From the NCBI GenBank assembly GCA_916613615.1, contig OU744721.1, forward strand, positions 72,421,060-72,485,059: 64,000 nt of DNA. The letters run 5' to 3'. Made by a program: the position numbers and the translations under genes. The notes beneath the pieces are model-generated. The model had not been told where the DNA came from, did no database searches, and worked only from the letters and a program-made list of their open reading frames with translations. Shown in pieces: positions 1-13,734 of this stretch. Numbering within the stretch: the first letter of the stretch is position 1; each line of letters starts with the position of its first letter. Origin of the DNA: Steromphala cineraria. Its lineage: Eukaryota > Mollusca > Gastropoda > Trochida > Trochidae.

Positions 1-3000
1 TCAGGATTTACTTAGAAGGGACAGAGTTTATTCATGTGTCACTCGTCTCGTAGTTACATAACATCGGGATTGGTTGGAATTCTGGTGAACATTTCGGGAA
101 AACATAAGAAATGATTGAATGTAAATATGTCATGAATTAACATTTGGCTGTATTAATTTCCTGTAAATGCTGCTATTGAACAATTGACACTGTTTCAATA
201 ACTGAATTTTAATATACCACTGTTTGTGTCGCTATGCTACATTACGGGTTCATGTTATTCAGAAACATCATTATCATCAAATTTAGGAATTATTAGATAT
301 CAGACTCTTGCTTTTTGATATCAAAAATCATTATTACATTATTTATATCTTTTTTCAGTGGATAGTTTGTAATTTAATGCAAAAAATAGAATAATAGATA
401 AGTCGCTAATGTCATATTCTTACTATCATATATGTCTAACGTATTATGATAATCTCTTTCAACATCATAGATGACATTCTTGATTTAAGTTTTATCAAAT
501 ATGAGAAGTGTTCAGTAAAACCTTTTTGTCCAGTACCAGAAACTGTCGTTGTTTAGTGTTTGCACAATTAATCCTGACACTAACTCATCCTTTTTAAAAA
601 GTATATCAATGAATGGTCGCCTGAGGTCAAAAGACATTATTTTTTATTGAAGCAATCTTAATATATGACACAACATACAAGACACAGTGATGACGCCATT
701 GTCACTCAATACATACCGACAAACTGGTCACCGGCGGTATGATCTATAGCCACTTTGGGGATTCATGAAAAGGGGCTTGCAATTTGAATTATATTCAACT
801 TTGAATTTTCTAAAGAACGACGGTAACCTGCCTAAATACAGCTTTTTAAATACACTGCCTAATTAGCCGCGGCGAACAGAATCTGTGGTCACTGAAGCGT
901 GTCACGAGCGTATATATACCTTCTATGACGTAGGAGAAGGGGAGTAGTTTCAACGTGTAATGACACCCTTTTCATCGTTCATTTTACATACAAATAGTTA
1001 CAAAATACATTCAAGTTTTATTTATTCCGAAAGCATAGATATCCGACGGCTCAATAATAGTTTATTCAAGCTAATTTTTAATTGTATAAACATGTCGCAT
1101 TGTATATTTCAAAACCCTATAAATTACGCAACAAGGCTTCATCTTGATAAAATTTCCTTGTTATATTGGCACCGTTGTGGCTAGACTTGTCTGTTTAAAG
1201 TGATAATCTGATGGTCTGTTGTTTGCTGAATCTTACATAACATACACTGACTGTTTTTTCTGACGGTGACAAATAACAAATTGTTTATATTTTCAGTGAC
1301 CAAACCGAATATTTTCTAAAAAAGAATACCTAAATAATGTTACATTTTTGTGAATTTACTGCAAAATAAAGATTTATTCTAAAGAGCCATTAGACGGTGG
1401 ATAATTGTACCATGGTGATATGAATGGAAAGGAAAAGTGTGGACGGTTAAAAGTTATTTATTAGGATATCTTTATTTTTATGAAAAATATAGACGCCACA
1501 GTGAATAATCTATAGTAAGTTATGATCAATATCCGTATTTTTACAACACATGTCAAGAATAGAATAATTAATCATACATTATTGTTACCAGTGATTGATA
1601 TATTTATGATATATAAGGTTTCGATTCGTATTGAAAATGCACCAATGTTATATTTGGGATCATCATATTCCGCATAATGGTACAGTCACATCCATCAAAG
1701 CGAATCCGCAAACAAAATTGACTCACCGTTTTATAAAGTTCGAGTTTAGCGTATTTCTTAGATGTTAATGTACCTGCTTCTTCCATTTTTATAAATCAGA
1801 AATTAACACATAAATGGTTTAGGTTTTAAGGGGGTTTATCTCCGGACATTATGGTAGATACGCAAGTGGCGACAGGCCTGGTCACGCTCTAATGAGTTTT
1901 CAAAGCGTTCGCCTGGTAATTTCGGCTGCGCTCTAAAACCGCTCATTCCCATAGATAACGGTACTGGCAATAACGATCTATCATTCCTGGAAAAAATACA
2001 TTACATAACCTCTTTAGCAATATCAGACAATAAATACCACCAATCCGGTCACCGGCGTTGATATGAAATGGGTATGTGATATACCGCTTTGATCGCTGAA
2101 TAGGACTTTGATGTTTCCGACTTTGAATCTACAGATGTATATGTGCGTTCAGTTTGTACAGCCGAGCTGTAAGGCGACACTGAATAATTGATGTTTAACA
2201 GTGTTCTCCTCTCCCTCCCCCAATTAAATCAGTGCAGCAAAATGACACATCACACGTTAAAACATACTATACATCGATTCCTTTTTAATCTTCTTGAAAT
2301 AATCGGGACTTTATGGCCCTTTACATAACCGGAAGTCCTTTCTTGTGGTAATTTGTCTCCTAGAGCGAGACGGTAGGACAGCGAGATGTTGGGTAGTAAA
2401 TCGGGTCAAGGGTTAATTAACGAAGTAATGGCGGCGGCCTTTGTATCAGGTATGTAGGCAAAGCAATACACAATAAAGAGGAAAATAGGGGCAATCTCCC
2501 ACCCTAAAGTAAACGAGATGAAGCTGCTGAGTTCTCCAAATCAAGTTCAAATGTCCTTGAATGAAACGAACAGGGCCGATCAACAGAGAGAGAGAGAGAA
2601 AATAAGTCACGTGCTGGGTTACATAGAACATTTACAAATAGATAAAACAAATTAAAACAGTATTAGCATCTTATGAATTACATACATATATATTCTGCTA
2701 AAAACAAAAACATATGAGCCAACCGTTGATATGAGGGTTATGAGAGACTACGACATATGAAATATAAATACAACAAAATTGACTATGAAATATATTTAAC
2801 CTAACATAAAAAAGATTTTCCTTTTTCTGAAATAAATCGGCAGCTTTTGGCAACAATACATAAAAACTCTGGACTGAACATTATAAAGCTAGATTAAAAG
2901 GCACAAAATCTTGACAAATGTCCACATTAATAGATAAAATCTCTTGTCTATGGTATGTATACTGTGGACAATAGAACATGGTACTCAACTTTAACAGCGT

Positions 3001-3140
3001 AAAAACAAATATAAGACATATACTCTTTCAGCTAATGGTAAATTAGTAAAACGTCTCGTTTTAACTCGTAACTCAAGTTACTGTCGACAATTGTATTCAT
3101 GAGGATCGGGATTATCCATGCGTTAATCCTTCTAAGCCAA
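1..3140. other. AT-rich region without recognisable genes
   Basis: No open frame here reads like a known domain, and the small frames present (up to about 80 codons) have random-looking composition. Around 690-860 and 2030-2180 there are two weakly similar stretches sharing GGTCACCGGCG and a downstream CTTTGAAT motif, perhaps an old repeat. A GC-richer patch at 1820-1960 has no frame I recognise. Confidence 0.5.
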
Positions 3141-3316
3141 TCGACTGTTCTCGATTAACTTCTTTGAGAGGCATGATATAAGTTGGAATGACAGTATTGC
3201 AGAGGAATATATGGATGACAACTTCTTTGTTCATTGCATGCGGCTTTTCAACACAGATTCTTGCAAACTTTGCATTCAATGACCAAAGAAGTTGTGATCC
3301 ATATATTCGTCTGCAT
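3141..3316 (-). repeat. Degenerate Penelope/hammerhead-type repeat fragment, copy 1
   Basis: The segment carries the modules of the copies at 54569-54810 and 57605-57800 in the same order: AACTTCTTTGAGAGGCAT, AGTTGGAATGACA, GAGGAATATATGGATGACAA, CTTCTTTGTTCATTG. It also has a decayed version of the GCGACGTTTCGACACAGATT motif and an inverted GACCAAAGAAGTTG near the right end. On the minus strand the motif has the layout of a hammerhead ribozyme 3' half, but this copy is too mutated to fold. The family call is inference from the better copies. Confidence 0.45.
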
Positions 3317-3632
3317 TATTCTCGATAAGTGGAAGTGACATTCACGCGGGATCGACAAGATTTTTGCCGATTTTTAATCCGCGTACTTAAATGGTTGATC
3401 CCACTTAAATTGTTGATCCCACGTGTATGAACCTGAACCATTTTAAAGTACAAGACTTTTGACATACTGATAACTGGTAATTTGGCAGCAACACTGAATG
3501 ACTCGACCAATAAACTACTTGTTAAACCTGTAAAAGATGAACGTTTTTGAAAAATCAATGGGTATATGTTTTAAACATATTTATTTCTATAAATATACAG
3601 AAACTGGATTGGCAAACAAGCCAATGGCTTAT

Positions 3633-3682
3633 ATTAATGCCTCTCCATAATTAATGCCTCTCCATATTAATGCCTCTCCATT
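3633..3682. repeat. Short tandem repeat, unit ATTAATGCCTCTCCAT x3
   Basis: Three near-perfect adjacent copies of a 16-18 bp unit, ATTAATGCCTCTCCAT, are visible. It is a simple minisatellite with no associated gene. Confidence 0.85.
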
Positions 3683-4791
3683 ATTTCTAATTATAAACTT
3701 ACCCGTGAAAACATAAACACTGTAATATTTACATTCATGACAGAATTACAAAATCTACATAGCGTTTGTCTCTTCTCATTAAAGGTATGCGGCCCGGAAG
3801 GTGAAATTTTCAAAATTCTCAATTCGCATATAAATTAATGCACATATATCGGTAAAACTGATCACAGATAATCAATATTACTTATGTGTTCTTGTTCTAT
3901 TTCAGTTATACCTTGAAAATAGACCATTAGATTTGATTTGATGGAAACATTTTATATTACTACTGCTACTGGTTGTACCGTTTCAGTTATGCCTTACCAT
4001 ACTGGCATGTGAGATTGTCACGATGATTGATAAGCCATCTTTATTTCCTCCAAATGTATTAAAAAAAAGGTAATGCACACAAAGAATTAAAATGTACAGT
4101 TTTGAAAAAATATTTGAAAATGACAGTCATATACCAATAATACCACTTTCTCCCATTGTGTCCTGTCTAAATTACCCAGTGTTGTCCAAAAACCGAGAAT
4201 ATCATGATCAGTAATTATTCCTTCTTCCTAGTGTCTCCAAAATTCAACAAAATCAAATATGATATCACGAATTCTTTAATAATTTACATCTGTCATTAAA
4301 ACTTGTGTATAACGTTATGACGTGTATTGGCATGGAGATTTTCACGATTTCATTCGGCCGTCTTAAAATTTAAACACCCACAAACTACAGAGAAGTCAAA
4401 GGGCTTTCATAACACCATAAAGTGATATATCTCTCCTGTATGAATGAGGAATATAAGTAATGATGAGTTAACGATGTTCATAACTTCACAAATACGCTAC
4501 AAAAAGTCGTAGCAAGGTACATTCAAATTACACTTTATGCAACAGGATATTATTTCATTTTTTAACCAGTGCAAAAAATCGCTATACGTTTTACGACAGT
4601 GTAGAAGGTAGACATGAAGTATCTGAACAAAGGAATAGTATGCGTTGTTAAAGTATGAATAACAAATAACAAATCAGGTAGTAAAATCAATTTGGACCGA
4701 ATACGGCAAATTTAAGTTTCTCAATCTATTATGATTAAAATTAAGCTGTACTGCCGACATGCAGACAATGTCTATAATCACTCTCAACCCC

Positions 4792-5024
4792 TGATCGGAT
4801 CGACCGCAGTTTGACTGCAATCTGATCACGGTTGATCGCGATCAGATTGCAGTCAGACCGCGGTTGACCGCGATCAAACTGCAATCTGATTGCAGTTGAC
4901 CGCGATCAGATTGCAGTCAGACCGCGGTTGACCGCGATCAGATTGCAGTCAGACCGCGGTTGACCGCGATCAAACTGCAATCTGAATGCAGTTGATCGCG
5001 ATCAGACTGCAATCAGACCGCGGT
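4792..5024. repeat. GC-rich tandem/palindromic repeat (MITE-like)
   Basis: About 230 bp made only of permuted modules: GACCGCGATCAGATTGCAG, TCAGACCGCGGTTGACCG, and the variants CAAACTGCAATCTGA and TTGATCGCGATCAG. Many modules are self-complementary (GATCGCGATC, GACCGCGGT), so the block can fold in many registers. Its ends, CCCTGATCGG... and ...GCGGTTTTCAGG, are roughly inverted (CCTGA/TCAGG), which fits a small non-autonomous element with subterminal repeats. GC content is well above the surroundings. No gene. Confidence 0.75.
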
Positions 5025-6100
5025 TTTCAGGTAACTAATTCTGCAAGGGTCTGTAGGACAAACAAGTAATTTACAAGCACGAGTAAGGGTTAATAAACAA
5101 CAAATACATGACCCTAATCTCCGACATCTTAAGATAAGCAAGTACATTGCAGAATGTAGCAATGGAAATTTTATATTTTCCCTTTCTACAAAGTTTATGC
5201 AAAGTCAGAAAATACAACTGTGAGTCTTGAAACAAAAGAAACATTTTTTATCAAAAAATATTGTCCAACACTGAACCGTGCTATCTTAAACAGTTAGCTC
5301 ACATAAGGAAGCGATTACCGTTGTGACATATTAGAATACTTGTTGAATGACACCTCTCTGTCCATTAAGTGATTGATAGGACAATACAGATTCGTCAATG
5401 CTGACTAAGTCTATTATGTTCTAATTGCACCCTACAATTAGTGCTTGGGGCAATCGTTACGTGATTGACAACACATGACTGACTTCCTAACTGTCAATCT
5501 AAACACACAACAATGTGTTGATTATATATGAATTTATTGTTTTGTTCTTGTGTATAAATATGTGTAACCTTCCATTTGTAATCATACTTGACAAGACCCA
5601 CATAATGGTCGAAATGAATTCATCGTATTAAAGAAAATTGATCCAGTCTGAACCATCTGATGTTTACTCTTTACCCATATACAACCTTTCTTCACGTGAG
5701 AAACCAGCTCTCTTTTAAAAAAAATAAAAAATATATATATATATATTATACTGTAATGTCTTTTTGATAATATCAATATTACAATGGAGCTTTAAATATT
5801 GTCGACACTCTAACATAAGATTATATGATATTAGAGAAGGTTTGACTGTTGCTCAATGAATAATTGCATATCAATGACACAACGTGTGTCATGTTAATTA
5901 AATTTCCCGAATGTTTTGTCCGACTTCATAAGCGTAGATGAAACTTCCGTTAAATTGTGTGGTCTTATTTCACTTCTACAAAGCTTCTTGTATCTTCATT
6001 TAGTAATTCCATGTAATGGTATTATCACACGCTAAATGTTGAAAACATCAAATGAGATGTTGACTTGCAGAACACGTTTACTCTCTCTCTCACTTCAAAA
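5025..6100. other. Region without recognisable genes
   Basis: AT-rich DNA with a poly-A/(AT)n run near 5718-5750 and no domain-like frame. Nothing else supported. Confidence 0.5.
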
Positions 6101-8370
6101 AGCCAGATACTTCTAAGACACACTTATGAGAGCTCTATCTCCTGGATGATATCAATATACCGATGAGATACTGCATGCACATGCTTAAGTAAATTGATAA
6201 CAACGTTGAAGGCTAAGAACAAACAGTGGCAAGAAAGTTCACGCTTTTGGCGCAGGAAATTTATTTGAAATGAACAAAGCATTTCGCAAGTGCTTGGCTC
6301 TATCAGGGATACTTTGTGCATGTTAAGAATGTCTTAATAGCCTGTGAGTATGTTTTTCTCTTTGAAGTCTTTGAAAAATGAAATTTCCTTCATCTTCTTT
6401 TTGTTATTCTTATCACTCTCGTGAAGACACTCTCTCTTACCCTCAGTATAGGATGTAGACTGATAAGAAATAAATAGTTTGGTCCATATCATGTAAACGT
6501 TGTGTGTACTGTCCTCTTTGTGGTGCTATACATTGAAGTCATTGCTCACATCCTCACATGATGTTACGACACAAATCCTACATCATACTTGTCCCAATGA
6601 CAAAATGTTTACAAAGCTATCAATTTGATTAATATATCCGATGATATAAGTGATACCCTCCAAATGATCAGTTAACACCATACATGTTCCGAGGGACACA
6701 TTAGGTAGGAATCAATATGGTGCAAGGCCCAAATAAATATCATCCTTTAAATAATTTTTCATTCATGTATTGTGGCTGCTTTTTCGGATAAATAATCAAT
6801 TTCATTAATTGATAAAGGCAAGTGTCACTACCATGCTTCATTTTGTAATCAAGCCCGATCTAATCTCGAAATGCAAATCCAAATAGAAAAGCAATTGTAA
6901 TTCACCATTTTGTTAAATGACTCGTTAGGTTCTCAAAATTCATCACAAAGACTTAACAAAAAGCATAACCGATATTATATTCATTCTCCGAAAAATCTTT
7001 ACTTTTGCATTGAGTGCGAAATGAAAAACGAAATTCTTCATGTTTGGTTCTCATTACAAGCCAATTTTTATTTTTAAATTCATTGAAATTTGTTTTTGTT
7101 CATTAATTCACAGCATTTGTAAATTTGCAATTTCTTTCCGATCCCGGTAGACATTTTTTTGGGGGTATTGAAGAGATATTAGAACACTCTGTGTCTTCAT
7201 GTGGACTGTGTAAACAAACTGTAAAGCCGAAGGCTATACATAACTTGCTATCGTCTTACTTCTTCGTGCGTATTAATTGATTTCTTCATAAGAGTTACAA
7301 TTTCAATCAGTCAAAGTTCAATATTTCCTACGTAAAATCATTATTTTTTGTAATTTAAAATTCTTCTTTTTTCTACCAATAATACTTTTCAATACTTTTT
7401 ATCTTTTCTTAAGTTTTAATAGATATACTTACGTTCAATATATATTTATATATGCGGTAGGCTGAAAATGATTCTGGCATCTAAAAGATGGTCTAAATGA
7501 CAAAAATCATGATTTAAACATTTCTACAATAAATTATCAATTAATGTAGCACCTATTAAACGTTTTTAAGGAAAATGTTAAAAATTCACACATATCGTGA
7601 TACTTGAAATGATGATTTAACCACAAAATTAAAAGAAAATATTTTTGGCAATTTGAACTTGAGAATTCATATATTCATGCCAAAAGTTTTCTAGTATAAA
7701 AAAAATATTTTCTTATTTAAATACGTGGTTGGCACACCATTATTCATTTTCTCCTCCAGACATCATAAGTTTTGACCAAAAGGGAAATTAAGTGAACACC
7801 TAGTTACATGACATTTGAACTTCTCTTGTAAGTACCTTAAAGCAGCTTTTACAAGTAAGTATATGTTATCAAATAATGACAAATAAAATGTGTTTCAATT
7901 ACCCATTTCAACATTAGGGCTGCATTTTAATTGACCAAAGAATTGCTAATGAAAAATGAATTTACATTTTAGTTGCAAGTCAGCAATATTATGTATCTTT
8001 ACATTTCTACAAATAAATTGTTTGGTGAAAATTAAATTCATTTGTGTGTTTATTTGCAACAAGCATTAGACAAGATATAAACATTGTTGCTAAATATAAA
8101 CCATATATACACTGGCAACCACATCTGATTTATCAGTCTGAACCTTTTTACGCTTTTATTAGACAGATACTTTAACCGAAGAAAGTTAACTTTGGATCGA
8201 TTTCCGTACAACACCTCCTTGTCAGGGACATCAATAAAAGCTTGTAAATATGTTGGATTGGGACAGATATTGACCAGTAAGTCAAGTGGTTTATGAAGGT
8301 GAAACCTAACAGTTGTGACAAGAAAAGAGTTTCTAGTCTGGGTTGAGTACTTGATCTCGAGTACACTAAT
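6100..8370. repeat. Old duplicon copy X1 (matches about 21900-24810)
   Basis: Collinear blocks match the second copy. ACATTAGGTAGGAATCAAT / GCAAGGCCCAAAT at 6690-6750 matches 22672-22720. The ATTGATAAAGGCAAGTG block near 6810 matches 22788. TGATTTATCAGTCTGA...AACACCTCCTTG at 8125-8222 matches 24548-24657. CTAGTCTGGGTTGAGTACTTGAT near 8333 matches 24761. The two copies are clearly diverged with many indels. No frame is conserved between copies, so the block is probably non-coding. The match stops at the hairpin element that starts at 8371. Confidence 0.65.
7160..7270. repeat. Conserved 'GTGGACAGTGTAAAC' module, copy C1
   Basis: One of seven dispersed copies of a short conserved module: a GTCTCCTTGTGGACAGTGTAAACA-like core, an 8-15 base spacer, then a GAGGCTAGACATAGCTT-like core. 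Here the cores read GTGTCTTCATGTGGACTGTG and GAAGGCTATACATAACTT. Other copies lie near 23260, 27825, 33640, 36665, 56745 and 58927. It sits within larger duplicated blocks but is better preserved than its flanks. No conserved reading frame. Role unknown. Confidence 0.6.
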
Positions 8371-9607
8371 TAGAGAATAACCAACGAGGTACGAGTGATT
8401 ACGGGATATCTGCCCGAGTCGAAATAATGTTCACAGTCGCGAGCCTTGGCGAGCGACTGAACATTATTTTGACGAGGGCAGATATCCCGTAATCACTCGT
8501 ACCGAGTTGGTTATTCTATATATTACCCATTTGTAATGAAATATAATTAAAAAACGACTGAAAAATGCGATTGAGAAATCGTAGTAATGCTGTAGAAAGT
8601 GATACCAATCAGCTGATCAGTATTCATACGCGTGTCCAACCGAACATCTCCAGAGTGAATTAGTCAACAACGCATCGGAATCTAGTTCAGTTTCAAAACA
8701 ATACGAAAATGACGAAAATATTGTCCCTGAATGATATAAAACACTTTTCAACCTTGAACAAATTAACACACATAAAACTCTTAACAAACAACATTATTTG
8801 ATAAAGATAATTAGTATTTGAATCAGCCGATCGTCACGCCGTACTACCACTGTGATGTGTTGTTGACGGCACAATGTTGTAACGAAAATGTCAAAAACCT
8901 GTCAATTTTTTAAAACTATAATTGATAAAAGTGGCAATATCTTTAAGAGAAACTTACAAAGATTTCATCAAAACAAGTCTGTATGTCAGGATAATTAAAT
9001 AATCTGAAGTTAGAACAACATTTGTTTCTTTCGACGTTACTTTCATTCACGTAGCAAGTGTCAAGAACGATAACTCTAATCGGCCTGTGATCACGGTGGT
9101 TCCCAGGGCTGATCAACTATGAGTATGTTGATTTATAAAAGTTATTGCTTTCATGAATGTATGTATTGAATATGAGTCCCTATGGTTTTTATGTGTTAAT
9201 AATTACTAATGGATCAGTGAAATTCTTGTGCTTGGATAGATTTCATGAATTTTCGATGGCAGCCATGTTTGTTTACAAACAGATAACGCTTTGGAAAAAG
9301 CACAATCTTGAGATCACAATGAAATTTAACACGTAGATGAATAGTTTCAAATAATACTGCGTTTAAATATCAACCTGTAAGTTATATGATGTACAGTATT
9401 ATTCATCGTTCTACGATTTTATTTTTAACTAATCGACATACGTTCGACACGTTCAATTTATCAATGAAACGTGAAAATAGTTCCGTCGACCAATCTACTT
9501 TCATTCTCTTATTAATCGGACCAATCAACGTTGAGAATCACTAAAAAGCACATGTGCGGATATCAAAAAAATATCCACTCGTGTATCCTCGCCCGTATGG
9601 GTAATAT
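8371..9607. mobile_element. Hairpin-headed element P1
   Basis: A nearly perfect palindrome spans 8371-8520, with arms TAGAGAATAACCAACGAGG... / ...CCGAGTTGGTTATTCTATA and a tip around GCGAGCCTTGGCGAGC at 8439-8456. It is followed by TATTACCCAT, whose inverted partner ATGGGTAATAT closes the element at 9597-9607. The interior of about 1.1 kb has no recognisable frame. The matching duplicon copy at 24790 lacks the palindrome, so it was probably inserted after the duplication. Same plan as 31061-32090, 32091-33255 and 51218-51607. Family unknown to me; non-autonomous. Confidence 0.65.
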
Positions 9608-11349
9608 TTCACATTTATCTATGTCATGAAATGTCAAACCTTATTTCGTGTTTCCTCATAGTGAATTTTCTAATGATGTATGATAGGACCAAACAACCTT
9701 AAAGCCCCACTGCCATACTTGCATGCAGTTTGAGATGAAATTTAGCTATTGAGAAAATAAATACATCACTCCGTAGAAATATCTTTTGTAGAAAGTTTGA
9801 TATATTATTTTCGTTTTTTAATCAATAAAAAAAAAACTTAATTCGTCGTCAAAAGTACAGTTCCCTCTGCAAATTGCTTTTAACAAACCCTATTTCGATG
9901 ACATCATCATAAAGTGTGAAGGCTTGACACCACGTCTCAGTTACTGCAAATTGCGTCCGATGGGTATTAACTTGGGCGACAACAAGTGCCTGATTCAGAA
10001 ACAAAGAAAAGAAAATCTAATCGTGCTCGACAAAAACAGGTTTCAAGATTATATTTAGTAACCAGAAATTGTGGGATGGCCACTCTTGATTCGCCTTCAT
10101 GTTGAAATGCCGGGGCTAACGTTTCAGTCGTGTCTCCTATTTAATGCATTTTGCTCCCATTTCACATGGCTAGACATATCAAAAATACAGTAAAATACTT
10201 CTAGAAATAGTGCAGTTTAATCTGGCTCTTTAACAATTCAAGGACAACACCATTTAGAACATCATTTTGAACTATCAGACACAGTAGATAAATATGAAGT
10301 TCATGATAATGTCAAGACCAAAGATGAAAAGTTATGTAAATTAAATTTAGTTATCCTAAAGTTATCAAATATAACACTAAACAATCTCCATCACTTCAAT
10401 ACGCATTTTGTGATAAATCAATAGCTTGCAAATATGGCTGTAATACGGCAATAATGATGATAACCAAGACATGGAACAATCCGGGGAATATTGATAGTTT
10501 CAAAAAAGAAGTCAGCCTTGATGAAGTAAAGTAAGTGTCTAATTGTGACATCATTTTCTTGATCTCTCTGGGTCAATCATGTTTGTTCTGTTTCACTGTA
10601 GATATTCTCGAGGGCTTAAATTAATGAATTTAAGTGTGGACACCATGACCTGCGATTCAGCAGCGATTTTTCTCGGTTTAGAGAAACATGTAATTACCAT
10701 TGTATGAAGGTGACAGTGAATGCCACTGAGACAGTACACTTTCTTCAGCTGTGTCAGTAAACACAGGACTATCACATGCATCTCCTTCACTCGAGAAGAC
10801 TGTCAGAAATGATGAGATGATAACGGCAATTCGCAGCATATGCAAAATGAAAACATCGAGTTGCCAGTCATTCTTCTATCTCTCGTTCATGTCAATGTTA
10901 TCATGACATATCTGAGCATCTCATTGGGAGGGTAGCAATACAAGAACTGACACAATGTGGTCGTTGTCAGTAACCCTTTAATTTCAAGAGTCAACAAGAC
11001 AAGTTACTTCCTCTCTGTTTCTTAAGACCATTAACATTTTAACACAGTTTGAAAATCTATTATTTATCAAGTTTTAAAAAGTGTGATTGTAGTTAAATTT
11101 GATAATCAATTCATCCGAATTTTATGTTGATACTTTACTTGTTCGATGACGATTCCAAAAACACGATCTCTAATCATGAACCTACAATTACTTTGATTAC
11201 ATGCAGCGGATACTGATATGGAAGACTGTATGGTTAATAACACTAAACCATGTTCCTGCCTAGCATTCTCTTCTTCAATGTGGATGGAAAACATAAAAAC
11301 CCTTGTACTGTATGCAACAGAACAAAGTTGGACATATTTACTGGCATGT
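9608..11349. other. Region without recognisable genes
   Basis: AT-rich sequence with only short frames of unconvincing composition. Nothing supported beyond simple A-runs near 9825. Confidence 0.5.
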
Positions 11350-13195
11350 AGAAAGAGTTTTTTCGAAGAAAGTCAAATCAAAATATTATACGATTAACGG
11401 AGAAAATAAAATCAAACACAACAACATCTCATATTACTTATTACAAATCTTCTTTACGCGAAGAACAGGAAGACATTAAAAAGAAGGAAGTTACTGCTTT
11501 TATACCAAAGCACACAGTGATTTTAAAAAGAACCGATAAAAGAATTTGGACAAATGCGTTGGTTGGTCTATAACATGAATCAACTTTAACCTTCACTGTT
11601 GCATTTGTATAACTTAATGGTTAGGTTAAAATATGTCAAGAAAGACGGCTACTCTTATCTGCAGAAATTTCAAGGTGCATGTTACGCAGGAGTAGATTTA
11701 CAGAAAGCTTTTACAAGAAGCTTTAACGAATAATGCAAAGTTTTTTGCAAATAATCCCATTATTTACAATTGCTGTTATTATTGCACAGAAAGCAATATC
11801 AAATAGCATAAAGTAGCATATTAATTAGATAGGATAGAGTCAATCACAAAATATTGACAAAACACTCGAGAAATTTGATACGGTTTCAGGAATTAAGTCA
11901 CCTGCATAGCCTCTTATAAAAAGCCTTTAATGTCGTTGTTAAATTGTCAACCGACACAATTAAAGATGCATTGTGGGAATATAATTAGTTCAATGTTAAT
12001 ACACTGAGGAAGCACTGTTGACAAATTCGGAAAATATTTGATCTCACCTCAAAGCAAATACAGGTTCACATTAGACAATTTATACTTTTACTCGTATTAC
12101 TCTTGTTAATGATTCTAGGAAAAAGAGAGGGCCCAAGCGCAAACTAAATTATTTAAACAAACCAAAATATTACAGATTTTGACATGTTAGAATTGCCACC
12201 ATGTGTTTTGTATTTAGTAAGTTTTCCGTATGTTATAAAGGTTTTGGTAGACCAGGAAGTAGGAATATCATTTTCCTGGTCTTTATGCCCAGGCATGTCT
12301 AATTCTCAATACATATCAATACATACAAAAAGGATGCAGCTGCACATTAGCATTAATTGTATGCTCACTCATTTACAACATGTACTCATTTACGTACAAA
12401 AAAGGCATGTATGTAGGAACTGGTAATTTGATGTATCTATATACAGTAATATACTTAAATAAGAAGACTACGGTTTCATAACAATGAATGAACAGTACCC
12501 CTATTTCCCTTATCGTGTATAATCGTAACCACACAATAAGCATGTTATTTGGGCTAGTGTTTTGTCAAGGATTTCAATCTGAAAGCATTATCAACTTGTT
12601 CACTTAAACTATCGCCACCTCAAACTTTGCTCCTCACCAGGAGAAAGCAAATGTAAAATTACGGTATAAAACTAGACAAAACCAACCGGAACCTTTTAAG
12701 CTGATTAAATATCAAATACATTCCGAAAATTACCAGTGGCTGCTTATACATTTTTAAATCGCTTTGTTGACAAACGTCATACATGTACGAAGTATTGACA
12801 TTTTTATGGCACATTTTCTTTTCTTTGACATCAAGAGGTCAGATATAAATTTCTCCTTTCGTTGAAATCAAACGTACTTAAATGAGCTCTGTAGTCTCAA
12901 TATCACATCGAATAAATGCTGTATGCTCAACGTAGGAAGTGGCATATTTTTTACGGCTATACTCTTTTAGATCAAACGAAGGTAACAGTGGCAAAAAAGA
13001 ACAAAGCTTGTCTTGTATGCTTGGCACTATCAGAGATGCTAGTTCAGATTCAAAGATTAATAAGAGTTCAAGCCACTGAAGACGGTCAATATGTATTTTC
13101 TCTTTGAGGTCTTTAAGTTTTTAACTTTCTCTAACGTTTGCATTTCTTATCGTCCTCAGTGGTAACTCTAACCTGATAAAAAGCAACAACGAGTC
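11350..13195. repeat. Recent duplicon, copy A
   Basis: Matches copy B, which is split into 16015-16299, 17520-17636 and 20349-22023. Divergence is low: the 243-bp frame starting at 12184 differs from its twin at 20990 by one synonymous base that I can find. Copy A preserves three empty sites relative to B: TTAA near 11625, TTAA at 11723-11726 and TA at 12059-12060. The match stops at GAGTCTTTT (13195), just before the inverted-repeat element. The frames inside are not domain-like, and the minus-strand frame intact in B carries a stop here, so I do not call a gene. Confidence 0.8.
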
Positions 13196-13734
13196 TTTTC
13201 CGCCAGGGGAAACTGCCGGTGTAATATAGTAGCTTTTCCACCACAGCTAAACTTTCCCCCGGAAAAAGGGCTATATAGCACCCTTTCCCCCCGGAAAAAG
13301 CACTATATAGCGTTTTTTCCCCCGGGGAAAAACTGCTACATAGCAGATTTTCCGCTTTATAGCCAATTTTCCCCCACCAGTATGTCTTTTGTAATAGATG
13401 TAAAACATACTTTACGTGTTAAATTGCGGTGGAATTGATGTAGTGAACAAAACTAACATAAGGTTTTGGGTCTAATGATCAATGTACAGTTTATTATTTG
13501 AAATTAAATTATATATAAAAAATATATTAAATTATTATATTAAAATATTATTACAATTACAATTATATATGTATTACAGATAGATATTATAAATATAATT
13601 GGTCTGGCACGCAGAGTTAATTTCATATGAATGAAACCTTCAAACCTTATAAACACTTTAATAACGTGTGCTTAAATCATCTGTAAAGAAAGCATTTCGC
13701 CACGTCACGAACCAGGGGTTCCTAACACTAAACC

